Of a stretch of 64,000 bases of DNA, positions 26,722-35,558 are shown one piece after another (the stretch's first letter is position 1; the number at the start of each line of letters is the position of its first letter). A program made the position numbers and the translations under genes. The notes under the pieces were generated by a model. That model made no database searches. It was given only the letters and a program-made list of their open reading frames with translations, and was not told the origin of the DNA. This DNA comes from Rhizobacter sp. Root404. GTDB taxonomy: Bacteria; Pseudomonadota; Gammaproteobacteria; Burkholderiales; Burkholderiaceae_C. The stretch spans positions 508,507 to 572,506 of the forward strand of contig NZ_LMDS01000001.1 in the NCBI RefSeq assembly GCF_001425865.1. The letters run 5' to 3'.

Positions 26722-28757
26722 CGCGCGCCCTTCAGCGCAAGCGCGGGGCGCCCGCTCGGCGCAGGGTCGAGCGCCGGCCGGGCGGACTGCGCGAACGGGC
26801 GACGCACCACGCGGTAGCGCCGGTCCAGCACGGCCAGTACGCCGCCGAGCGCCATCAGCAGGCAGCCGCCCCAGATCCAGCCGACGAAGGGCTTGTAGTA
26901 GACCCGCATGCCCCACGCGTTCGGCCCGACCGCATCGCCGAGCGCGACGTACAGGTCGCGCGTGACGCCGCGGTCGATCGCGGTCTCGGTCATCGGCGAG
27001 CGGCTGACGGTGTAGACGCGCCGCTCGGGCGCCAGCGTGCCAATCGGGCGGCCGTCGTCGGTGACGCTGAGCGTCGCGCGCACGGCCAGGTAGTTCGGCC
27101 CGCGGTGCTCGCTCAGTCCCTCGAGCTTGAAGACGTACGGCGCGATCGTCACGGTGTCGCCGGGCGCCATGCGCACGTCCTTCTCGACCGCGAAGCCACC
27201 GACGACGGTGACGCCGACGATGAACACCGCCACGCCGGCGTGCGCGAGCAGCATGCCGTAGTAGCTGCCCGGCTGCGCCCGCAGCCTCCGCGACCAGCTG
27301 GGCGCCGGATGCTCGCGCAGGCGCGTCGCGAGGTTGAGCACCGCGGTGCTGGCGATCCATGCGGCCAGCAGCAGGCCGAAGCCGACCATCGGCGTCCACA
27401 GCGCGCGCGCGGACGAGCCGAGCAGCAGCGGCGTGAGCAACGCGGTGGCCAGGCTCACGCCCGCGGCCCAGCGCAGCCGCAGCGCGAGTTCGATCGCGCT
27501 GGCGCGCCGCCAGCGCGCCAGCGGGCCGACGCCCATCAGGAACAACGCCGGCGCCATCAGCGGCACGAACACCGCGTTGAAGTAGGGCGGCCCGACCGAG
27601 AGCTTGCCCAGGCCGAGTGCGTCGATCACCAGCGGGTAGAGCGTGCCCAGCATCACCGACGCGCAGGCCACCAGCAGCAGCACGTTGTTGGCGAGCAGCA
27701 TCGATTCGCGCGACACGGTCTCGAAGCCGGCGCCCGCGCCCATCGCGGCGACACGCGGCGCCCGCCACGCGAACAGCAGCAGCGAGCCGCCGATCACCAG
27801 CGCGAGGAAGCCGAGGATGAAGACGCCGCGCGTCGGGTCGCTCGCGAACGCGTGCACCGAGGTCAGCACGCCCGAGCGCACGATGAAGGTGCCCAGCAGC
27901 GACAGCGAGAACGTGACGATCGCGAGCAGTGCGGTCCACATCCGGAAGCCGCCGCGCTTTTCGGTGACCGCGAGCGAGTGCATCAGCGCGGTGCCGGCGA
28001 GCCACGGCATCAGCGACGCGTTCTCGACCGGGTCCCAGAACCACCAGCCGCCCCAGCCGAGCTCGTAGTAGGCCCAGAAGCTGCCGAGCGCGATGCCGCA
28101 CGTCAGGAAGCACCACGCGACCGTCGTCCACGGCCGCGACCAGCGGGCCCAGGCAGCGTCGAGCCGGCCCGAGATCAGCGCGGCGATCGCGAACGCGAAC
28201 GCGACGACGAAACCGACGTAGCCCATGTAGAGCATCGGCGGGTGGATCACCATGCCCGGGTCCTGCAGCAGCGGCGTCAGGTCCTGGCCGTCCGGTGCGG
28301 CGGGCAGCAGGCGCAGGAACGGGTTGGACGTGAGCAGCGTGAACAGCAGGAAGCCGGTGCTGATCAGGCCCATCACGCCGAGGATGCGCGCGACGGTGCG
28401 GTCGTCGAGCTGGCGCGAGAACAGCGAGACCGCGAGCGTCCAGCCGGCCAGGATCAGCACCCACAGCAGGATCGAGCCCTCGTGCCCGCCCCACACCGCG
28501 GTGAGGCGGTAGACGAGCGGCAGCGCCGAGTTCGAGTGCTGCGCGACGTACAGCACCGAGAAGTCGTTCGCGACGAACGCGTTCGACAGCGCCGCATAGG
28601 CCAGCGCGATGAACACGAAGTGCGCGCGCGCCGCCGGCCGCGCCAGCGCGATCAGCGTGCCGTGCCCGCGCGCCGCGCCGATCAGCGGCAGCACGCCCTG
28701 CACCAGCGCGAAGCCGAGCGCGACGATCAGCGCGAAATGACCGAGTTCCGGAATCAA
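26718..28757 (-). CDS. ccmF: CcmF, cytochrome c heme lyase subunit
   Basis: A 679-residue polytopic membrane protein that attaches heme to apocytochrome c with CcmH and CcmI. The WWD domain [20 protein letters not shown] is intact, as is [12 protein letters not shown]. The start is a TTG at 28757 overlapping the ccmE stop (TTGA), with GGAGA about 8 nt upstream. The peptide then begins with [10 protein letters not shown] read as Met, the normal CcmF N-terminus. No ATG is available nearby. Confidence 0.93.
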   Translation of the reverse strand: MIPELGHFALIVALGFALVQGVLPLIGAARGHGTLIALARPAARAHFVFIALAYAALSNAFVANDFSVLYVAQHSNSALPLVYRLTAVWGGHEGSILLWVLILAGWTLAVSLFSRQLDDRTVARILGVMGLISTGFLLFTLLTSNPFLRLLPAAPDGQDLTPLLQDPGMVIHPPMLYMGYVGFVVAFAFAIAALISGRLDAAWARWSRPWTTVAWCFLTCGIALGSFWAYYELGWGGWWFWDPVENASLMPWLAGTALMHSLAVTEKRGGFRMWTALLAIVTFSLSLLGTFIVRSGVLTSVHAFASDPTRGVFILGFLALVIGGSLLLFAWRAPRVAAMGAGAGFETVSRESMLLANNVLLLVACASVMLGTLYPLVIDALGLGKLSVGPPYFNAVFVPLMAPALFLMGVGPLARWRRASAIELALRLRWAAGVSLATALLTPLLLGSSARALWTPMVGFGLLLAAWIASTAVLNLATRLREHPAPSWSRRLRAQPGSYYGMLLAHAGVAVFIVGVTVVGGFAVEKDVRMAPGDTVTIAPYVFKLEGLSEHRGPNYLAVRATLSVTDDGRPIGTLAPERRVYTVSRSPMTETAIDRGVTRDLYVALGDAVGPNAWGMRVYYKPFVGWIWGGCLLMALGGVLAVLDRRYRVVRRPFAQSARPALDPAPSGRPALALKGAR

Positions 28758-29227
28758 CGCGGGTCTCCGTCCGACGGCATCTTCGGTGCGATGGGCAACT
28801 CGCCCTTGCGCGCGTCCGCCAGTGCTTGCGCGGCCTCGGGCGGCATGTAGTTCTCGTCGTGCTTGGCGAGCACCTGGTCGGCGTGGAAGACGCCGTCGGC
28901 GCCGAGCCGGCCCTGCGCGACCACGCCCTTGCCTTCGGTGAACAGATCCGGCAGCAGGCCGGTGTAGGCGACCGGGATCTTCTGCACCAGGTCGGTGACG
29001 ACGAAATGCACCGTCAGGCTGTTCGGCAGGCGGCGGATGCTGCCGGCCTCGACCAGCCCGCCGAGCCGGAACGGGTGGCCGCGCGGCACCTCGTTGGCCG
29101 CGATCTGCGTCGGGCTGAAGAAGAACACGAGGTTGCTGCGGAACGCGTTCAGCACCAGCGCGCAGGCGATGCCGAGCGCCGCGAGACCGCACACGATCGC
29201 GAGGCCGCGTCGGGCACGCGGCTTCAT
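28754..29227 (-). CDS. ccmE: CcmE, periplasmic heme chaperone
   Basis: A 157-residue heme chaperone with an N-terminal anchor helix. It binds heme covalently through the histidine in [14 protein letters not shown] before delivery to CcmF. The beta-barrel stretch [16 protein letters not shown] (here [14 protein letters not shown]) is typical. It sits between ccmD and ccmF with 4-nt overlaps on both sides. Confidence 0.95.
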   Translation of the reverse strand: MKPRARRGLAIVCGLAALGIACALVLNAFRSNLVFFFSPTQIAANEVPRGHPFRLGGLVEAGSIRRLPNSLTVHFVVTDLVQKIPVAYTGLLPDLFTEGKGVVAQGRLGADGVFHADQVLAKHDENYMPPEAAQALADARKGELPIAPKMPSDGDPR

Positions 29228-29412
29228 GCGGCGCCCTCGCGGTAGTCGACGGGCGCGTGCGCCGCAACGTCTTCGCCGCGCAGGGCCCGGCGCCGCGCAC
29301 GCAGCGAGGCCATCTCACCCAGCATCGCGATCGCGGTGACGCCGAACGCGCCCCACACGTACAGCCCGTAGCCGCCCATTGCGGCGAACTCGCTCCAGCT
29401 CGACCAGTTCAT
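29224..29412 (-). CDS. ccmD: CcmD, small heme-exporter accessory protein
   Basis: A 62-residue protein with one membrane helix ([20 protein letters not shown]) and a basic cytoplasmic tail, the usual CcmD design. CcmD helps release holo-CcmE from the CcmABC complex. Start and stop both overlap neighbouring genes by 4 nt, which fixes the boundaries. Confidence 0.9.
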   Translation of the reverse strand: MNWSSWSEFAAMGGYGLYVWGAFGVTAIAMLGEMASLRARRRALRGEDVAAHAPVDYREGAA

Positions 29413-30158
29413 GCCATCTCCTCCACGGCCCGGCGCGCCCATGCGGTGTGCGGCTCGCGTTCCAGCATGACGACGCGCACGCGCGCCAGCGAGACCGCGA
29501 TGCAGTACGCCCAGAAGCCGAGCGCCATCACCAGCATGCCGAGCAGCATCGGCGTGGCCATGCTCGGCGCCTTGGCCAGGCTGACCGACGCCCCCTGGTG
29601 CAGCGTGTTCCACCATTTGACCGAGAAGTAGATGATCGGCACGTTGACGACGCCGACCAGCGCCAGCAGCCCGGCGGCGCGGTCGGCGCGACGCGGGTTC
29701 TCGATCGCGGCGTGCAGCGACAGCACGCCGACATACAGGAACAGCAGGATCAGCTCGGAGGTCAGCCGCGCGTCCCAGACCCACCACGTGCCCCAGGTCG
29801 GCTGGCCCCACAGCGCGCCGGTCCACAGCGCGATGAAGGTCATCAGCGCGCCGGTCGGCGCCAGCGCGTTCGCGAGCATGAACGCGAGCCGCGCGTTGAA
29901 GGCCAGGCCGATCGCGGCCCAGAACGCCATCGCGACGTAGATCACCATCGACATCCACGCCGCCGGCACGTGCACGAAGATGATGCGGTAGGCCTCGCCC
30001 TGCTGGTGGTCGGTGGGCGCGACGAGCAGCCCGATCGCCAGCCCGGCCGCGATCAGCACCGCGGCGAGCGCGCCGAGCCACGGGATCGCCAGCCCGGCCA
30101 GGCGGTGGAAGCGTGCCGGGGCGGCGAAGCGGAACCAGTTGCTGCGGGTCGTGGTCAT
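29409..30158 (-). CDS. ccmC: CcmC, heme handling protein of cytochrome c maturation
   Basis: A 249-residue, six-helix protein of the heme handling family. The WWD motif WGTWWVWDARLTSELILL binds heme for transfer to CcmE. The open frame extends upstream, but the ATG at 30158 (MTTTRSNWFRFAAP) fits the family and avoids arginine-rich read-through sequence. ccmB ends 22 nt upstream. Confidence 0.94.
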   Translation of the reverse strand: MTTTRSNWFRFAAPARFHRLAGLAIPWLGALAAVLIAAGLAIGLLVAPTDHQQGEAYRIIFVHVPAAWMSMVIYVAMAFWAAIGLAFNARLAFMLANALAPTGALMTFIALWTGALWGQPTWGTWWVWDARLTSELILLFLYVGVLSLHAAIENPRRADRAAGLLALVGVVNVPIIYFSVKWWNTLHQGASVSLAKAPSMATPMLLGMLVMALGFWAYCIAVSLARVRVVMLEREPHTAWARRAVEEMA

Positions 30159-30180
30159 GCGGGTCGCTCCGGCGCCGTGG

Positions 30181-30897
30181 TCATTCGATTGAGATCCGCA
30201 GCGCCGCGGCGGCTGCCAGCGGCGCCAGCACCAGCGCGAGCGCGAGCATCGCGCCGAGCAGCGACAGGTGCGCGCCGCTGCCCAGCCCGGCCTCGGTGGC
30301 GCCGACCGCGCCGGCACCGAAGATCAGCACCGGCATGACCAGCGGCAGCACGAGCAGCGAGAGCAGCACGCCGGCGCCGCGCACGCCGACCACCAGCGCC
30401 GCGCCGATGCCGCCGATCAGGCTCAGCATCGGCGTGCCGATCAGCAGCGAGCCCGCGAGCACGGCGATCGCGCCACCCGATAGATCGAACTGCAGCGCGA
30501 GCAGCGGCGAGGCCAGCGCCAGCAGCAGCCCGGACGTGAGCCAGTGCGCCGCCATCTTCGAGAGCACGAGCAGTGGCAGCGGGGTGGACGACAGCAGCAG
30601 CTGCTCCAGCGTGCCGTCCTGGTGGTCGTCGGCGAACAGGCGCGCCAGCGACAGCATCGACGCGAGCAGCGCGGCGACCCAGACCACGCCGGGTGCCATC
30701 GTGCGCAGCAGCGCCGGATCCGCCCCGACGCCGAGCGGGAACAGGCTGACGACGATCGCGAAGAAGACCAGTGCCGCGACCGCATCGGTGCGCCGCCGCA
30801 GCACGCCGCGCAGGTCGCGCACGAACACGCAGCGCATGCCGTGGAGCAGCCCGGGCGGGCGGGCCGGCGTGGGCAGCGTCAGCACGATGGCACTCAT
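30181..30897 (-). CDS. ccmB: CcmB, heme exporter ABC permease subunit
   Basis: A 238-residue six-helix membrane subunit that forms the CcmAB transporter. FADDHQDGTLEQLLLSSTPL is the signature region of CcmB. The ATG chosen overlaps the ccmA stop by 4 nt; upstream in-frame sequence belongs to ccmA. The complex couples ATP hydrolysis to holo-CcmE release. Confidence 0.93.
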   Translation of the reverse strand: MSAIVLTLPTPARPPGLLHGMRCVFVRDLRGVLRRRTDAVAALVFFAIVVSLFPLGVGADPALLRTMAPGVVWVAALLASMLSLARLFADDHQDGTLEQLLLSSTPLPLLVLSKMAAHWLTSGLLLALASPLLALQFDLSGGAIAVLAGSLLIGTPMLSLIGGIGAALVVGVRGAGVLLSLLVLPLVMPVLIFGAGAVGATEAGLGSGAHLSLLGAMLALALVLAPLAAAAALRISIE

Positions 30898-31577
30898 CGG
30901 CCCATGCCCATCATGCGGCCGATCTGCGCGTCGGCATTCGATCTGGGCGGCTGCAGCGTGAGGGCGACCTGCGGCTGGGCGGCGTCCCAGCTGCGGCCCT
31001 GGTGGCTCGTCATCACGACGACGCCGCCGCGGCCGAGCTGCGTGCCGATCAGGCCCTGCAGCCAGGCGCACGCGACCTCGTCGAGCGCGCTGAAGGGCTC
31101 ATCGAGCACCCACAGCGCCGCGGCCGTGCTGAGCGCCAGCCGCGCCAGGCCGACACGCTTGCGCTGCCCTTGCGAGAGCACCCGCGCCGGCAGCCGCACC
31201 TGCGTGCGCAGGCCGGCCTGCGCCAGCGCACCGGCCGCGGCCTGCTCCGAACAGGCGAGCCCGGCGAGCCCGCCGCTGGCGAGCAGGTTCTCCAGCGCGG
31301 ACAGGTCGTCCTTCAACGCCGGGGCGTGGCCTAGGTAGACCAGCTGAAGGTTGAACTCCTCGCGCAGCCGCGCGATGCTGCGGCCCTGCCACAGCACCTC
31401 GCCGTGATCGGGCGAGGCCAGGCCGCAGACCATGCGCAGCAGGCTGGTCTTGCCGGCGCCGTTCTCGCCTTGCACGCGCAGCATCTGGCCCGCCCGAACG
31501 CTGGCCGACAAGCCGCTGAACAGCACGCGCTGGCCGCGTACGCAGCGCAGGTCGCGCAATTCGAGCGCTGCGTTCAC
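30894..31577 (-). CDS. ccmA: CcmA, heme exporter ATP-binding subunit
   Basis: A 227-residue ABC ATPase with Walker A VQGENGAGKTSLLR, signature LSQGQRKRVGLARL and Walker B ALWVLDEPFSALD. It is the first gene of the nine-gene ccm operon, which runs ccmA-ccmI on the minus strand. Its start is about 100 nt from the divergent crtI start, so the two promoters share this short region. I see no obvious promoter for ccmA. Confidence 0.94.
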   Translation of the reverse strand: MNAALELRDLRCVRGQRVLFSGLSASVRAGQMLRVQGENGAGKTSLLRMVCGLASPDHGEVLWQGRSIARLREEFNLQLVYLGHAPALKDDLSALENLLASGGLAGLACSEQAAAGALAQAGLRTQVRLPARVLSQGQRKRVGLARLALSTAAALWVLDEPFSALDEVACAWLQGLIGTQLGRGGVVVMTSHQGRSWDAAQPQVALTLQPPRSNADAQIGRMMGMGR

Positions 31578-31641
31578 GCCAGCGCTCCGTTCGACGGGCA
31601 GGGGGTCGAGGGCATCCGGGATTGCCTGTGGTCATCCGATG

Positions 31642-31670
31642 TTGTCAATTTACGCTGACACTCTTACGAT
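31642..31670 (+). promoter_or_regulatory. crtI promoter with perfect PpsR site; possible leaderless start
   Basis: TTGTCA (31642-31647) and TACGAT (31665-31670) form a sigma70-like promoter with a 17-nt spacer. TGTCAATTTACGCTGACA (31643-31660) is a perfect TGT-N12-ACA palindrome, with C and G flanks also symmetric, lying on the -35 and spacer. The predicted transcription start falls at about 31677, the crtI ATG itself, which has no ribosome-binding site. Confidence 0.65.
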
Positions 31671-31676
31671 GGCAAT

Positions 31677-33254
31677 ATGTTTACACCCGCAGCCGCCGTG
31701 GACTCTGCCGGCCCGCTCCTGAAGGACCGGCCGCACGCGATCGTGATCGGCAGCGGCTTCGGCGGGCTGGCGGCCGCCGTGCGGCTCGGTGCGCGCGGCT
31801 ACCGCGTCACGGTGCTCGAGAAGCTCGACGCGCCCGGCGGCCGGGCCTGTGTGCACCGGCAGGACGGCTTCACCTTCGACGCCGGCCCCACCGTCATCAC
31901 CGCGCCGTTCATGTTCGAGGAGCTGTGGGCGCTCTGCGGCCGGCGCATGGCCGACGACATCGACCTGCGGCCGGTCGCGCCGTTCTACCGCATCCGCTTC
32001 GACGACGGCGAGTGCTTCGACTACAGCGGCGACGCGGCCGCGATGCGGGCCGAGGTGGCGCGCTTCGCGCCGGGCGACGTGGCCGGCTACGAGCGCTTCC
32101 TGAAGGCGAGCGAGGCGATCTTCAAGGTCGGCTTCGAGGAGCTCGGCGACCAGCCGTTCGACTCGTGGACCGACATGGCGCGCGTGCTGCCGGCGCTGCT
32201 CAAGCTGGAAGGCTACCGCACCGTCTGGACGCTGGCCTGCAAGCACGTGAAGGACGCGCGGCTGCGCGTCGTGCTGACCTTCCAGTCGCTGCTGGTCGGT
32301 GGCAACCCGTTCTCGACGACATCGGTGTATTGCCTGATCGCGTTCCTGGAGCGCCGCTGGGGCGTGCACTTCCCGATGGGCGGCACCGGCAGCCTCGTCA
32401 AGGGACTGGTGAGCCTGATCGAAGGGCAGGGCGGGTCCGTGCGCTGCAATCGCGGCGTCGCGCAGATCACGGTCGCGAACGGGGCGGCGAGCGGGGTGCG
32501 GCTGGAGAACGGCGAGACGGTCGCCGCCGACGTGGTCGTCTCGAACGCCGATTCGGCCTGGACCTACCGCCACCTCGTGCCGGCCGAACACCGCCACCGC
32601 TGGACCGATGCGCGGATCGAGAAGGCGCGCTATTCGATGAGCCTGTTCGTCTGGTATTTCGGCACGAAGCGCCAGTACCCCGAGGTGGCACACCACACGA
32701 TCGCGCTCGGCCCGCGCTACCGCGAGCTGCTGACCGACATCTTCGATCGCAAGCTGCTGGCCGACGATTTCAGCCTCTACCTGCATCGCCCGACCGCCAC
32801 CGACCCGTCGCTGGCACCGGCGGGCTGCGATGCGTTCTACGTGCTGTCGCCGGTGCCGCACCTGCAGAGCGGCACCGACTGGGCCGCGCATGCCGAGCCG
32901 TACCGCCTGGCGATCCAGCAGCGCCTGCAGGCCACGCTGCTGCCGGGCCTGGCCGACGAGATCGTGACCTCGCGGCTGCTGACGCCGCAGGACTTCCAGG
33001 ATCGGCTGTCGTCGTTCCGCGGCGCCGCCTTCTCGCTCGAACCGGTGCTGACGCAGAGCGCCTGGTTTCGCCCGCACAACCGCAGCGAGGAACTGGATCG
33101 CCTGTACCTCGTCGGCGCCGGCACACATCCCGGTGCCGGGCTGCCCGGCGTGCTTTCCTCGGCCCGCGTACTCGACTCGGTGGTACCCCATGCAGACCAG
33201 CTCGCCGCTTCCCGTGACCCCACTCGCGACGGTGTTCGGATCGCGCCCGCCTGA
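31677..33254 (+). CDS. crtI: CrtI, phytoene desaturase
   Basis: A 525-residue FAD-dependent desaturase acting on phytoene in the membrane; in spheroidene-producing bacteria it makes neurosporene and, in Rubrivivax, also lycopene. The N-terminal dinucleotide motif is AIVIGSGFGGLAAAVRL. VGAGTHPGAGLPGVLSSARV near the C-terminus is the carotenoid-desaturase signature. The ATG at 31677 has no ribosome-binding site and may be at the transcription start. The C-terminus overlaps crtB by 65 nt. Confidence 0.95.
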   Translation: MFTPAAAVDSAGPLLKDRPHAIVIGSGFGGLAAAVRLGARGYRVTVLEKLDAPGGRACVHRQDGFTFDAGPTVITAPFMFEELWALCGRRMADDIDLRPVAPFYRIRFDDGECFDYSGDAAAMRAEVARFAPGDVAGYERFLKASEAIFKVGFEELGDQPFDSWTDMARVLPALLKLEGYRTVWTLACKHVKDARLRVVLTFQSLLVGGNPFSTTSVYCLIAFLERRWGVHFPMGGTGSLVKGLVSLIEGQGGSVRCNRGVAQITVANGAASGVRLENGETVAADVVVSNADSAWTYRHLVPAEHRHRWTDARIEKARYSMSLFVWYFGTKRQYPEVAHHTIALGPRYRELLTDIFDRKLLADDFSLYLHRPTATDPSLAPAGCDAFYVLSPVPHLQSGTDWAAHAEPYRLAIQQRLQATLLPGLADEIVTSRLLTPQDFQDRLSSFRGAAFSLEPVLTQSAWFRPHNRSEELDRLYLVGAGTHPGAGLPGVLSSARVLDSVVPHADQLAASRDPTRDGVRIAPA

Positions 33255-34314
33255 ACTGGCCGCCGCCGCGCGCGCCGACCTCGCGGCGTGCCGCGCAGCG
33301 CTGCGCAACGGCTCGAAGACCTTCCTCGCCGCGTCGTTCCTGCTGCCGCGCGGCGTGCACGAGCCGGCCTCGGCGCTGTATGCGTTCTGCCGCCTCGCCG
33401 ACGATGCCGTCGATGCGGGCGACGAGCGCGGCGACGCGGTCGTGCGCCTGCGCGAACGCCTGCGCTTGGCCTATGCGGGCACGCCGCAGGACGATCCGGC
33501 GGACCGGGCGCTCGCGCTCGTGGTCGCCCGCCACCACATCCCTGCCGCGCTGTTCGCTGCGCTGCTCGAAGGCTTCGAGTGGGATCTGCAGGGGCGCCGC
33601 TACGACACGCTCGACGCGCTGCACGAATACGCCGCCCGCGTGGCCGGCACGGTCGGCGCGATGATGGCGCTGCTGATGGGCGTGCGCTCGGCCGAGGGGC
33701 TGGCGCGGGCCTGCGATCTGGGCGTCGCGATGCAGCTGTCGAACATCGCGCGCGACGTCGGCGAGGACGCGCGCCTGGGTCGCCTGTACCTGCCGCGCGC
33801 CTGGATGCTCGATGCCGGCCTCGACCCCGATGCGTGGCTCGCGGCGCCGGTGTTCAACCCGGCACTGGCCGGCGTGGTGCGGCGCGTGCTCGATGCGGCC
33901 GAGGCGCTCTATGCGCGCGTCGATGGCGGCGTCGCGCGGCTGCCCCTGGCCTGCCGCCCGGGCATCAACGCGGCGCGCTTCATGTACGCCGAGATCGGCC
34001 GCGAGGTTGCCCGGCGCGGGCTCGATTCGGTGAGCGGGCGCGCGCGCGTCTCGGCCGCGCGCAAGAGCTGGTTGCTGTTGCGCGCGGCGCTGCAACTGGC
34101 CCCGTCCGCCGCGGCTGCGGCGCTGCCGCCGCTGCCGGCCAACCGCTTCCTCGTCGACGCGGCGGTCGCGGCATCGCCGCGGCCCGAGCCGATGCCTGCG
34201 AACCGCAGCATGGTCGAGCGCGTGGTGTGGACGTTCGAGCTGTTCGCGCGCCTCGAGCAGCGCGACCGGCTGCGCGCGTCGGGCCGGTCCGCCGAGGCCG
34301 ACCTCGCGACATGA
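33190..34314 (+). CDS. crtB: CrtB, phytoene synthase
   Basis: A 374-residue enzyme that condenses two geranylgeranyl diphosphates to phytoene. The aspartate-rich motifs FCRLADDAVDAGDE and NIARDVGEDARLGRLYLP are intact. The ATG at 33190 lies inside the end of crtI; a GTG at 33232 would shorten the protein by 14 residues and remains possible, since neither has a strong ribosome-binding site. It ends in a 4-nt overlap with a 48-residue ORF. Confidence 0.94.
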   Translation: MQTSSPLPVTPLATVFGSRPPELAAAARADLAACRAALRNGSKTFLAASFLLPRGVHEPASALYAFCRLADDAVDAGDERGDAVVRLRERLRLAYAGTPQDDPADRALALVVARHHIPAALFAALLEGFEWDLQGRRYDTLDALHEYAARVAGTVGAMMALLMGVRSAEGLARACDLGVAMQLSNIARDVGEDARLGRLYLPRAWMLDAGLDPDAWLAAPVFNPALAGVVRRVLDAAEALYARVDGGVARLPLACRPGINAARFMYAEIGREVARRGLDSVSGRARVSAARKSWLLLRAALQLAPSAAAAALPPLPANRFLVDAAVAASPRPEPMPANRSMVERVVWTFELFARLEQRDRLRASGRSAEADLAT

Positions 34315-34457
34315 GCTCCGCGATGATCATCGCGGCCGAGATGACGCTGGTCCTCGGCGTGGTGCTCGGCCTGGCGGTCTGGGAACTGTGGCGACTCAAG
34401 CGCGACCGGGCTGCGCGCAAGCCGCCGCCGGCCGAGCCACCGGCTCCGGACCGGTGA
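34311..34457 (+). CDS. Small single-helix membrane protein after crtB
   Basis: A 48-residue ORF whose ATG overlaps the crtB stop by 4 nt. It encodes one membrane helix (MTLVLGVVLGLAVWELWRL) and a basic, proline-rich tail (KRDRAARKPPPAEPPAPDR). No family is recognised. Translational coupling, a proper helix-plus-basic-tail layout and the lack of any other use for this stretch support it as real. It converges on crtC with a 6-nt gap. Confidence 0.6.
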   Translation: MSSAMIIAAEMTLVLGVVLGLAVWELWRLKRDRAARKPPPAEPPAPDR

Positions 34458-34463
34458 CGCCCT

Positions 34464-35558
34464 TCAACCCGCGCGGCGCGGCATCCTGAACGGCAACATC
34501 GCCTGCACCCACGGGCTCGCGAAGCGCGGCAGCGACAGGCTCTCGTGCATCGCCGTCACGCGCTCGCCGAGCCATCGCGCGTCGAGCAGCGAGCGGGCGT
34601 AGAACGGGGCGTCGGTGAGCGTCTGCACGACGCGGGTCGTGCTGCCGGCATCGGTGCGCCCGCCGCGCGCGATCCGCCACAGCGTGGGTGGCAGTGTCGC
34701 GGCGGGCGGCGGATCGATCGCACACACCTCGCCGGCGCGCATGTCGAAGCGCAGCCCGAGTCTCAGCGGCGTCAGGCCGATGCGCGCGACGTCGTAGAGC
34801 ACGACGCTGTCGCCGCCCGCCAGATGGGCGCGCGACCAGTCCCAGCGCTCGAACGCGCTTTCCAGCGGCGCGTCGCCATGGTTCGCGTCGAGGTAGCCGG
34901 GACCGGACCAGCAGGTGTCGCCCAGCGCGACCTCGACGCGCGCGGCCGGCGCGATCGGGCACCAGCGGTGACCGGGCGCCAGCGCGACCGGGTGGTCGAA
35001 GCGCCGCGGCACCTGCACGGTGACCGAGCCGCGAATGCGAGATGGCCACGGCACCGCGAGCTCGTCGAGCACGATGTGCAGCGCATCGCCCGACCAGCGC
35101 AGCCCGCTCGGGCCGACCTGCAGGTGCGTGGCGTCGCGCGAGACCCGGCCGCGCCCGCGCTCGGTCATCGCCCAGCGGCCGCCGCCCCGCCCGTACAGCG
35201 CGACGTTGACGGCGCAGTGGTTCAGCGGGTCGGCGCTGCGGCCGCCGCGCCGCGCCTGCGCGTAGTACGGCGAGAACACGCTGCCGATGAACGCGATGAT
35301 CGTCAGGCCGTGCTCGCCGTCGTCGCTCAGGGCGTCGAGGTACCACCAGGCGTAGCCGTTGGCGCCGACGTGGAGGTCGAAGGCCGGCGCGAGCGCTGCG
35401 GCCCCGTCGCCGTGAGTCGCGCGATGACGCTGGCCGCCGCCTGCCGGCCCGAGAGCGCCGCCATCGGCACGCCCGGCCCCGGATGCACCGAGCCGCCCGC
35501 GAGGAACAGGCCCGGCAGCCTGCTGCGTGCGCCCGGCCGGCGAAACGACGCCGCCCAC
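34464..35558 (-). CDS. crtC: CrtC, carotenoid 1,2-hydratase (hydroxyneurosporene synthase); start uncertain
   Basis: CrtC adds water to the C1-C2 end double bond of neurosporene or lycopene. The conserved body runs from GYAWWYLDALSDDGEHGL through IAFIGSVFSPYYAQARR and CWSGPGYLDANHGDAPLE to the stop at 34464. Upstream of GYAWWY the frame has no ATG, GTG or TTG until a GTG at 35558, about 67 codons earlier and well inside crtD. Using it gives 364 residues, longer than Rhodobacter CrtC (about 280) but nearer to the larger Rubrivivax enzyme as I recall it. The N-terminal extension is low-complexity (Gly/Ala/Arg) and may not be translated; a non-standard start is possible. Confidence 0.85.
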   Translation of the reverse strand: MGGVVSPAGRTQQAAGPVPRGRLGASGAGRADGGALGPAGGGQRHRATHGDGAAALAPAFDLHVGANGYAWWYLDALSDDGEHGLTIIAFIGSVFSPYYAQARRGGRSADPLNHCAVNVALYGRGGGRWAMTERGRGRVSRDATHLQVGPSGLRWSGDALHIVLDELAVPWPSRIRGSVTVQVPRRFDHPVALAPGHRWCPIAPAARVEVALGDTCWSGPGYLDANHGDAPLESAFERWDWSRAHLAGGDSVVLYDVARIGLTPLRLGLRFDMRAGEVCAIDPPPAATLPPTLWRIARGGRTDAGSTTRVVQTLTDAPFYARSLLDARWLGERVTAMHESLSLPRFASPWVQAMLPFRMPRRAG

